This document shows positions 1-10,700 of a DNA stretch of 64,000 nucleotides, piece by piece. The DNA is taken from assembly GCF_965363235.1 (NCBI RefSeq), contig NC_134850.1, forward strand, positions 44,078,602 through 44,142,601, written 5' to 3'. Below the pieces are notes generated by a model. It had not been told where the DNA came from and made no database searches. It saw nothing but the letters and a program-made list of their open reading frames with translations. Source of the stretch: Mytilus galloprovincialis. Taxonomy: Eukaryota > Mollusca > Bivalvia > Mytilida > Mytilidae. The translations under genes and the position numbers were made by a program. Every line of letters starts with the position of its first letter. The first letter of the stretch is position 1.

Positions 1-1829
1 CAACAGCTAACCCCTCTATAGTCGTCATTGCCTGAATGAGCAACAGCTACACCCCTCTTTAGTCATCATTGCCTGAATGAGCAACAGCTACACCCCTCTA
101 TAGTCATCATTGCCTGAATGAGCAACAGCTACACCCCTCTATAGTCATCATTGCCTGAATGAGCAACAGCTACATCCCTCTAAAGTCATCATTGCCTGAA
201 TGAGCAACAGCTAAACACCTCTATAGTCGTCATTGCCTGAATGAGCAACAGCTACACCCCTCTATAGTCATCATTGCCTGAATAAGCAACAGCTACATCC
301 CTCTATAGTCGTCAATGCCTGAATGAGCAACAGCTACATCCCTCTATAGTCATCATTGCCTGAATGAGCAACATATAACCTTGTCCTTAGTCATCATTGC
401 CTGATTGATCAACAGCTACACCCCTCTATAGTCATCATTGCCTGAATGAGCAACAGCTACACCCCTCTATAGTCATCATTGCCTGAATGAGCAACAGCTA
501 CATCCCTCTATAGTCATCATTGCCTGAATAAGCAACAGCTACATCCCTCTATAGTCGTCATTGCCTGAATGAGCAACAGCTACACCCCTCTAGTCATCAT
601 TGCCTGAATAAGCAACAGCTACATCCCTCTATAGTCGTCATTGCCTGAATGAGCAACAGCTACATCCCTCTATAGTCATCATTGCCTGAATGAGCAACAG
701 CTATCCCCCTCTATAGTCATCATTGTCTGAATGAGCAACAGCTACACTCCTCTATAGTCATCATTGCCTGAATGAGCAACAGCTACACCCCTCTTTAGTC
801 ATCATTGCCTGAATGAGCAACAACTACACCCCTCTATAGTCATCATTGCCTGAATGAGCAACAGCTACACCTGTCTATAGTCATCATTGCCTGAATGAGC
901 AACAGCTACATCCCTCTTTAGTCATCATTGCCTGAATGAGCAACAGCTACACCCCTCTATAGTCATCATTGCCTGAATGAGCAACAGCTACACCTCTCTA
1001 TAGTCATCATTGCCTGAATGAGCAACAGCTACACCTCTCTTTAGTCATCATTGCCTGAATGAGCAATAGCTACACCCCTCTATAGTCATCATTGCCTGAA
1101 TGAGCAACAGCTACATCCCTCTATAGTCGTCATTGCCTGAATGAGCAATAGCTACACCCCTCTATAGTCATCATTGCCTGAATGACCAACAGCTACACCC
1201 CTCTATAGTCATTATTGCCTGAATAAGCAACAGCTACATCCCTCTATAGTCGTCATTGCCTGAATGAGCAACAGCTACACCCCTCTATAGTCATCATTGC
1301 CTGAATGAGCAACAGCTATCCCCCTCTATAGTCATCATTGCCTGAATGACCAACAGCTACACCCCTCTATAGTCATCATTGCCTGAATAAGCAACAGTTA
1401 CATCCCTCTATAGTCGTCATTGCCTGAATGAGCAACAGCTACACCCCTCTATAGTCATCATTGCCTGAATGAGCAACAGCTACACCCTCTATAGTCATCA
1501 TTGCCTGAATGAGCAACAGCTACATCCCTCTATAGTCATCATTGCCTGAATGAGCAACAGCTACACCTCTCTATAGTCATCATTGCGTGATTGATCAACA
1601 GCTACATCCCTCTATAGTCATCATTGCCTGAATGAGCAACAGCTACATCCCTCTATAGTCATCATTGCCTGAATGAGCAACAGCTACATCCCTCTATAGT
1701 CATCTGCCTGAATGAGCAACAGCTACTCCCCTCTATAGTCATTATTGCGTGATTGATCAACAGCTACATCCCTCTATAGTCATCATTGCCTGAATAAGCA
1801 ACAGATAACCTTGTCTTTGGTCATCATTC
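1..1829. repeat. 41-bp minisatellite array, about 44 copies
   Basis: A head-to-tail array of a 41-bp unit containing GCCTGAATGAGCAACAGCTA followed by a C-rich stretch and TATAGTCATCATT. Roughly 44 copies are visible and the left end lies outside the window. Copies differ by single substitutions (TCAT/TCGT, CACCCC/CATCCC, GAATGAG/GAATAAG) and one copy near 590 is 2 bp short. A divergent form with ATAACCTTGTC occurs inside the array near 370-392 and again at the right edge near 1804-1828, so it probably preserves the ancestral border unit. There are no unique spacers, and 41 is not a multiple of three, so it is neither a CRISPR array nor a coding repeat. Confidence 0.97.
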
Positions 1830-1975
1830 AACAATTCCGATAAAACATGGGCTGCACATAATTAAAATGCAATGCCAGATGTGTTTTAAGATCTTTTAAA
1901 CAACGCCGGAAACCAAAATAGACATTTGTTTTGGTGTTGCTCATTATAAAATTAAATAAAATCATTCTTAAAGTA

Positions 1976-2182
1976 CTGTGGATTCATTCATTTTTGTGGG
2001 TACCAATTTTTGTGGATGGAGGAAAACATGCAATTTTTTTGGATATTGGATTTTGTATATTTCCAAAAGTCTGCATTTTATCGAAGCAAATTTGCAATTC
2101 ATTGAACATTCAAATTTGTGTTTTCACTGTAACTAAGAAATCCAAAAAAATTGGTATCCAACCAATAATAATGAACCCACAG
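1976..2182. mobile_element. MITE with CTGTGGATTCATT termini
   Basis: A ~207-bp non-coding fold-back sequence. It starts CTGTGGATTCATTCATTTTT and ends with the inverse, AATGAACCCACAG; the adjacent inner parts (GGTACCAATTTTTGTGG and AAAATTGGTATCC) are also inverted. A second, left-truncated copy of the family lies at 40274-40457. No transposase is present, so it would depend on a transposase in trans. It is a diverged, probably inactive copy. Confidence 0.75.
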
Positions 2183-2527
2183 TTTTATATATTTGTTCAA
2201 TTGTTTTGTCGTGAAACAGTTCATTTTCTATAACTTGTCAACATTTACCACCACACTAACCCTCCGTATTAAGATATTGACAAATAAAATGTCGACCCAT
2301 GTTAAAACGACCATAGAGTATGGAATGAAAGAACTATTTCTAAAACTGAAATAAACATTATCAAAGATAGAAACCATCAAGACATGTAAGTCACAATAAA
2401 ATTATGATGACTCTAAAGAAAAGCCTCATTTCAGAATTTTTGTGAATTTAAGAGATTGTCTTAATCACTGATCAGTGTTAACTTGATTTATTGGAGAAAA
2501 ACAACTGAATGTGAAAATCTATTAGTT

Positions 2528-2800
2528 AAACTGCCCCATTCTGTATGTGCCTGTCCAAGTCCAGAGTGGGTAACTCAGTGTTTATTATTTCCTGATGTAT
2601 ATCATATTTGTCTTTCATTAATTGTATTGTACATAACCAGGCCATTAATTTTTTGTTTGATATTTTTTATGTTTGTTATTTCTAGGCCTTTAAAGCTTCC
2701 TGTGCATTATGGGTTTTGTTCATTGTCGAAGACAGCACAGTGACCTATACTTGCTAATTTCCTGGGCACTTGGTCTCAGGGGCAATGATACCCCATCTGC
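2528..2800 (+). repeat. Old copy of the dispersed retroelement tail
   Basis: Matches, with heavy divergence, the tail seen at 51240-51634: a TGTGCCTGTCCAAGTC segment, then CCAGGCCATTAATTTT, then a TTGTCGAAGAC..GTGACCTAT segment, and finally a form of GGCAATGATACCCCATCT. The order is that of the better preserved copies. Divergence makes it one of the oldest copies in the window. The open frame across it is not a gene. Confidence 0.6.
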
Positions 2801-2897
2801 TTCTCTCTATAAGACAAAAAAAACTTTTTCTGATGGCAAGTAAAAAATGCATTTCTGACCTGCTCCTAAAAGTACTCTGTAATATTATTATTTAATA

Positions 2898-4572
2898 AGG
2901 CCAATTAAAATTAGTTGCTAGATTTTCATCCCCGCCCGCCCCTCTGAAATCGTCCCGCCCCGATTTTTTTTATTTAACAAAAATACAATTTCCGGATTTT
3001 GGTCATGTCCGTTACCAGGAACCATCGATAATTTCTGTTTAAAATTTCTTTTTTGTATTTCTTCGCCCGAGTAATCCCATTGAAAATGATTAAGTCGAAA
3101 TATTCTGCTGCTCTATGATGACAACATCATCTACCAAGAATAGAGATTGATTTTGACAATGTATGGAATGTTTTTGAAAAACTGTTATTGAATACCAGCT
3201 AATGTCTTTTTTGTTGTTGTTACAATAAATTATGACTACTTAATTATAATCTTTTTTTTAAGAAAATATTATTGTCGTGTTATGTACTTGATCAGTGTTG
3301 ATGGCTGTTACGAAAGAAATATGTCTCGTAAATTTTCAATTTTTGTTCAACATAATTATTTGATATTTAAAATATAGATAGGGATGTAACTGGATAATCC
3401 TTTTGTGTTTTGTTTTTGTTTTTTGTGTTTTGTTTTCCTTCGTTATTTATTTATTTATTTATTTTTAATTTTTAATTTTTTAATTTTTTATTTCATTATC
3501 TTTTCAATAGAAAATGTAAAATATTTCCAATTAAAATTTATTTATAAAAATGACATTGTATTTATCTTATATGTATTATATTGTATGTATGTCATGTATA
3601 TGTTGTAATTGTTGGAAATAAAAAAATCAAAAGTTAAAAAAAAGTTAAAAAAAAAAAAAAAAGAATAGAGATTGATAACGAGAAGGGCATGAAATATTCG
3701 AGTTACGAGTAAAACGCCTTGTCCTTGAACGCAAATTGCGGAAGTCACCGGTAGTCACAAGTGAATGGAAAATCGTGTTTTTTTTCTTTATTTATACAAT
3801 GACTTTGTGTCAGGAAATTTGGACTGTGAATGATATCCAAAGCGCAAGAATTGTAGAACAAATTGGTACAAAAAACATGACTGGATTAAAGAAATTGACA
3901 CAAGCACGAACTTGTTTGAATTATGACCGTATATTGAGAAAAAAAATGTCGACAAACACGCATTTTAATTATAACAAGCCCTTCTATTCACCCATGGCTT
4001 TTGTTTTTGTTGACAAACAGTAAACACCCTCTGTTACTGTCCCTACCATCAATTTAGTCATTAAGCCACAACTAATTTTTTGGTTAAGTTCATGTTTTAC
4101 ATCATAATTTCTTTCAACACTGAGTTTACATTTTATTCTGTACTCGTAATACTTGTGTTGCATACAATTGTACCAAAACATTTAGATGATTTTATGACGA
4201 CTACAAACCATTGCTTAGAAAGTAAAATAAATGTGGTGTAGGTATACTAGTAGTCTAACTGAAGACTGAAGAGAGCATTTCTCTTCTTTTTGATGTCTAC
4301 TATAAATAGGTTTCTAAAGCGGCAATTGCATGTATATCAGTGGTTGCCAATCAGGGATTTTTATTTAAGAGTTTGAAAAATAGTGTAGGATTCCTTATAC
4401 AGCATGTATATACATTATACAAGCTTGTTTCCCACTAGCATATACCCCGCGGTATGAAAAACTCATGACGAGGGTTTCATATGAAATAAAATTTAAAAAA
4501 TAAAATCCTCCCACCCGCCCCATTTTTTTCAAAAATTTGGATGAAAATCTACTAATTAATTTTAGTTGGCCT
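2898..4572. mobile_element. 1.7-kb element with ~70-bp terminal inverted repeats
   Basis: The left end AGGCCAATTAAAATTAG continues into GATTTTCATCC and a C-rich block (to ~2966). The right end (~4500-4572) is the inverse, with a matching C-rich block and TTTTAGTTGGCCT. This is a non-autonomous DNA transposon layout. Inside are a short retrocopy (3136-3676) and a 95-codon open frame at 3736-4023 without recognised similarity. The right end stops 22 bp from the MRPL20 stop codon, so the element forms the gene's immediate 3' flank. No target-site duplication could be fixed with certainty. Confidence 0.7.
3136..3676 (+). mobile_element. 5'-truncated retrocopy with target-site duplication and poly(A)
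   Basis: The direct repeat AAGAATAGAGATTGAT stands at 3136-3151 and 3661-3676. Between them is ~509 bp that ends with an AATAAA signal (near 3617) followed by an A-rich tail reaching the second repeat. A 16-bp duplication next to a poly(A) tail is the known signature of LINE-type target-primed insertion of an mRNA. The body is AT-rich with no convincing reading frame, so only a 3' untranslated region seems to have been copied; the source transcript was not recognised. It lies inside the inverted-repeat element 2898-4572 and is therefore younger than it. Confidence 0.75.
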
Positions 4573-4594
4573 AAGGCAAATTGATTTTGATATT

Positions 4595-4708
4595 TTATTT
4601 TTTCTTGTCTCCATCATGTCCATGTGTCAATATTCCTGTAAATGTTGGTTTTAATGCATCTGATAATCCACTTTGTTCATTTCTCTGTTTGGCAAATGTG
4701 GCTAAGCT
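4595..4708 (-). CDS. MRPL20: MRPL20 exon 5 and stop
   Basis: Residues 125-161, from SLATFAKQRNEQSGLSDALK to DGDKKK and TAA at 4597-4595. The acceptor ATTTTCAG precedes it. The AATAAA formed at the stop codon is the nearest possible poly(A) signal. Confidence 0.9.
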   Translation of the reverse strand, partial: SLATFAKQRNEQSGLSDALKPTFTGILTHGHDGDKKK

Positions 4709-7700
4709 CTGAAAATATAAATGGAAATTTGTTCCATTGTTAGGGTGTATACAAATATAATGACTATAAATTAAATTGAGAAGGGAAATGTGTTATTTCA
4801 TGTTTGGCAGTCTTCTATTTGGACCAATTTGAAAATCATTCCATCACTGCCTTTGTATATTCAACATGCATTCAACTCTAGAATATAGTTTCATTTTTAT
4901 ACCCAAAAATAAGATTTCAGAGTGGATTCTGGAGTGGAGAGCATCTGCAATTTTAAGGATTTCTCTTGTCAAGCAAAAGAGAGTGTGTGATAAGGGCCAT
5001 TATCAGTCGTCCCACTGTCTATATCACTCTGTTCAGCTCTTAATAACATTGCATATCACAGCTTTTGACGTCAAATACGTTTGAAAACACTCCCAAAAGA
5101 CGCAAATACAGCCAGATAAATCAACTAACAGGTTATCTGCATATTGATATTGTAAAATATCAGCTGCTGGACACAATATCATATGAAGGATTAATCATGA
5201 TTCTTTGGCTACCAATTTTTCTAGTTGCAGTAGAACAATGAGTTTAAATGTTCTATAGGAAATTTGACAAAAACTGTCTATGAAAATGTAAGTTTTCAGC
5301 AAAGCAAGAACAGAAGATATTTGGATTTTTGTGTCATTGGGTTGCTGTTTGATTGATGTATATCCAACATACCTTTTTCAGAGGTTGATTTAGACAAGGT
5401 GTCAACTTATATTTTTTGTCACCTACAGAAGTTCCAGGAAAATTTGTATGAGGACAATTCTATACTAGCAAAGCTCCAAAATTAAATAGCATAAATAGAT
5501 GAAGACATGAATTCAAACTTGATATATATTTTGAATCATTGGATAGGTGAACAGACAGCCTCTTGGATAACAATTTAAAAACTCACCTGAAATGATCTTG
5601 GTTCATATATACTTAAATCTGTCAATACTTTTCTGTTTAATGGAATATTTGCCTGAAAAGAAAATTTCAAAAAATTGAAATACATTTTAGGTTATATGTA
5701 TATACAGTCAAAGCAAGTTAAAATTTGTATTTGCATTGTATCATAGATCAAATTTATTTGTTTAGTGTATGTCCATTTGTGTTACTACATGTTTTTATTG
5801 AGTTAGGGTAAGTCATACCAATTGATATTTTTAACTGTGTCTTTCTATGTTATGATGTTACACTATTGTTTCAGATAAGGGAGAAGGTTTGGTACCATTT
5901 TATCCCGCTGCAATTGTTAGTACCTGTCCTAAGTCAGAAATCTAATGTTCAGTAGTTGTCGTTTGTTGATGTGATTCATTAGTGTTTCTGTAACATTGAA
6001 CAGTATATTTGTTTTTCGAATTCTATTGCATCCAAAGTTTCTCACTTCTTAATTGAAACCTCTTGCAATGATAGGTATAGATCTACGTCAAGATTTGTAT
6101 ACTATATTTCATTCATAATGTCTTGCATTAAAATGAAACAGATTACCGGTACATAGTTAAATCGCTGGTACGAAGGCTCATGTTATATTAACATCGTTTA
6201 CCTTTTCAATTAAGAATTATATAAGTATTTAATTCATATTGTAAGAAGTGGTGTATATCTTTCAATCTTAGTGCAGCTAGGTTAGAATGCTAATATATTA
6301 CGATGAAAACTGTCGTGCAGATATATTGACTTATAGTGTGTCTTTCTATGTTGTGATGTTAAACTATTGTTACAGATATAAAGGATGAAGGGTTTGGTAC
6401 CATTAAAATGTTTAAACCCGCTGCAAATATTTGCACCTGCCTTAAGTCAGGAATCTGATGTTCAGTAGTTGTCATTTGTTGACGTGGTTCATAAGTGTTT
6501 CTCATTTTTTATATAGATTAGACTGTTGGTTTTCCTGTTTGAATGGTTTTACACTAGTAATTCTTTGGGACCCTTTATAGCTTGCTGTTAGGTGTGAGCC
6601 AAGGCTCCGTGTTGAATACTTAAACCTCGACCTATAATGGTTTACTTTTATAAATTGTGACTTGAATGGAGAGTTGTCTCATTGGCACTCATACCACATC
6701 TTTCTATATCTATATATATGAAAAGGAGGTCACGGTAGATGAAACCTGTTAGTCAAACATGTAGACCTTACAATCAATCCATTTATATTTGAATTAAGAC
6801 ACACAGGGTGCTATTGTTGTACTTCTTTTTCATCAACTGTAGCATTTCATACAAATTTTTTCAACTAAATTTAGACAATTTACAGTACCTAAAATCATAA
6901 GATTTTTCCTGACAAGACTGGTATTTTTCCTGAAAACTTTAATATTTCTGGTCTCAGATTAAGCAATAACAAGAATGTGTCCAAAGTACATGGATGCCCC
7001 ACTCGCATTATCATTTTCCATGTTCAATGGACCGTGAAATTGGGTAAAAAAAGATCTTATTTGGAATGAAAATAAGAAAGATCATACAATAGGGAACATG
7101 TGTACTAAGTTTCAAGTTGACTGGACTTTAACTTCATCAAAAACTACCTTGACCAAAAACTTTAACCTGAAACTCCCACTTTCATTTTCTATGTTCAGTG
7201 GACTGTGAACTTGGGGTCAAAAGTCTAAATTTGGCTTCAAAATTAGAAAGATCATATCATAAGGAACATGTGTACTAAGTTTCAAGTTGATTGGACTTCA
7301 GCTTCATCAAAAACTACCTTGACCAAAAACTTTAACCTAAAGCGGGATGAACGGACGGACGGACAGACAGATGCACAGACAGATGCACAGACCAGAAAAC
7401 ATAATGCCCCTCTACTATCGTAGGTAGGGCATAAAAAAGAAGTGTCTTGGGGAAAAAGTTTAGTATTCTCAGGTGGTAGAAATACATGTAGTAGGGATCA
7501 GCTGGAAAAATATTTCTTGAAGAGGTGATTTCTAAGCAGAAAGTTATCATCTTCTACTAAAACAAATGTGATTTTTACATAAAGTGACACTAATGATAGA
7601 GGATTTTACTTGCTCAGTTTAGACATATTATATGTTAATCTCTGTTATATTCTGTAACAGCACTAATATACTACATGTACTATGAATCTTTGAGATAAGG

Positions 7701-10700
7701 TCACAAAATTCTAAATCGCTTATTTTAGTACAATAAATGTACTACCGTACTACTTTTAGTGATTTCTAACTTAAAATTAAGGTAGATAGTTTTGGGCATA
7801 ATTAACTTAAACCAAGTGATTTTTAATTCACTTGTTCCCTTGACTGAAAACACTACACATATGAAAGAAAGACAAAAAGGCTTTACAATTACTTATGCTG
7901 TAGCCACTATTGCTAATGGCAAAATACTACCTATGTTTCAGAAAGGTAACTTTTCATGCTTTTATTTCAGATAGATGTATTTGAAAATTGTGAAAAAAGA
8001 GTACACTGTAGTTTACCAGAAAGGTAACTTTTTTCAGGTAGATTGTCCAAGAAAGTTTATCATATACATACATACCTCTGTAAGTGATGATAGGAACTCA
8101 TCCTCTTCTATTCCATGCTGGTTACATGCTGCACCTAACCTCAGAGTCCACATCTAAAAAAAATACTATATCAATATGACAATAATAAAAATGATTATTT
8201 ACATAGAAATTATCAATGTCTTTCATAATAATGATATATTCTTAAGTTAAAAGGACAACAATACATGAAAAGCTTTTAAATGACACTCACTGCTTGTTGT
8301 AGTATGGAAAACAAAACAAGAAATTTTACCACATCGTTTGTATCTATATACATTGTTTATATGAAAATAAGAAGATTCGGTTTGATTTCCAATGTGAAAC
8401 TTTCCACCTGAGACCAAATGACGTAAACGTTAGCAACTATACATTTAATTCACATAGTCTTTGCAAATGAACAAAACTCATTCAGCACTTATTTATATGT
8501 GTTTACATCAATTACCTCTCGCATATATTTTTTCTTTAATTGTGTACTCTTTGTGGAATAACGAAGTGCTCTGTGTACCATAGGAGCACCAATTGAATAT
8601 ATGTGCTGTCTTCTACCATAATATTTCTGAAAATAGAAAATAGAATCATTGAAGTGACAAAACTGTTTTCATCTGTAACAATTTACTGAAACTAAGATCA
8701 GTTAGTCATATTGATGACATGATACATTGTATCTTTGAGAAGATAAAAGAACATTATTCATGTTATTGTCATTAATAAAATTGAACATATTTATATTTGT
8801 AATGATAAGAATTAAATTCAGATATGTAGTGACTGAACCTAATACATTGTAATAGGGATCTTTCTCTTATTATATACGACCATATAATCAAGGATGGTTG
8901 CAATCCCTAATGTAGTATTTTATTTAGCATACAGAACCCATGTTTCTGTTTATTTTTTGCAACTTTGACAATGACCTTCCTCAAATTTATATATTTGCGA
9001 CAGGGTTATAATCGCAATAATTCAAACTCGCATTCTAAAATTTTATATATGAATTAAACAGGATTTTTCTCAATATCACAAAAGTTAAAATCGCAATAAT
9101 ATATGTACGCAATACATGCAATTAATTCTGAATTTACAGTACCACTTTCCTGTACAAATTCCAGACCATTTTGAAAACCTATGACCTTGACCCTAAACAG
9201 TATTTAAACCACAAAATCTTCCTCTTACATAACATAAAATGTATATCTATGACCATATAACCAAATATAACTCATGACCAAACAACACTGATAATTAACT
9301 CATGCGCTACAACAATTTTGAATTAATGTGTTCTTTGGTCACTTGTTGAATATTTTTCTCAATTTTGAATGCTTCAATTAATTATTCTATAATAATGGAG
9401 GTCTTGCATACACAAAATGACTGACAGACTGACTAAAAAACAGGTAAAAGATGTATATACATAAACCCTTTGATACTTGATCATAGTGCGGGATATAAAT
9501 CTTCTTCTTTAGGTACAGAAAACATACAGCAATTTGAAGATTACTTTCCAGTGCCTGAGTGAGTTTGCTTCAAAGTTAATTACAATTTTTATGTAACTTT
9601 TAATCTTTACAATGTCTAAATTTCATTCATATTAAAATAAAAAAACAGTAGGCACATTTAGTTTAGGTGAGAGGATGTTTTAGGGAGGACTTCATGAGAA
9701 ATTGCATCCTTAAATATGTCTGTAGAGGTTTGATTTGAAATCACAGTTGGAAATTTATTTCTACATTGATTGTTTATCTGAAGAAAGAAAATCTAAAACT
9801 GTCAATATTTAATACATTAAAGGTTGTCTGAATGTTTGTTGATGTGTAAATCTTGTTTTGGACTGACTTTTGCCACCGCCAGAGTAGATGGAGCATTTTA
9901 AAGTTTTACCCTTGTCCGCCTGTACCGTTGAATCTTCTTCCGTCCTTCAGGTACAAAATGTACATGCTCAACTTAGTTTCTGTTCCCTAACTTTCTCAAA
10001 AACGTTGTCAAAATTTCAATTAACATTGAAACAATGAAAAAAAAAATTTATAGCGATACACTTAAAACCACTAAATAGGGTGTGAACTAACTTCATGAAC
10101 TTAGGGTGCAAATGTGAAAGACACGAACATGAGTGGGTGCATACAAGAATGGGTGCATACTATAAGTTATATGATTCGCTACTGACCCCGTACGGATCCA
10201 TAGAGGGTTAGTAAAATTCATAGGGGTGAGGCCGGAGGTCGAATCCCCTATGGATTTTATTCACCCTCTATGGTCCGTAGGGGGTCAGTAGCTAACTGTA
10301 TAACAAATTTATCGCACGCTGGACTTTTTCTGCTGGGTTATGTTGAAAAATAAACAATGAAACACAACAACATCGATAGATGACGTCACCATTAACACGT
10401 CATGAACCCCCTATGAAATCTACTAACCCCATACGGTCTCATAGGGGGTCACCACGTGACGGTGTTAAACCAATCACAACGTGATATTTTACCAGCGGTG
10501 CGATAAATGTTTTTGGGCAATAGGACCCTGATTCATATTCTTGGACTCATATCTTCTCAATTAATAAAAATAAGAGGATCCCTCTTTTAGAAAAGTTGAT
10601 CCAAATTAGTGCTGGACTATGCTTTAGCTTACACAAAAGCATTTATCAATGTCATAATATTGAACAGAAATACCTATGATAGGGAAATATATGTGATAAT

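Noticed and set aside
1-1829. Possible CRISPR array
   Set aside because: The 41-bp units are directly adjacent with no unique spacers, and the host is a eukaryote.
3736-4023. 95-codon open frame inside the 1.7-kb inverted-repeat element
   Set aside because: No recognised domain, composition like the surrounding non-coding DNA, and no transposase motif.
5836-6500. LTR-type element, because ~160-bp direct repeats flank a 340-bp segment
   Set aside because: The repeats are the first half of a tail that is dispersed elsewhere alone, and the middle segment is an independent repeat with its own copy at 59281; a tandem duplication explains the layout.
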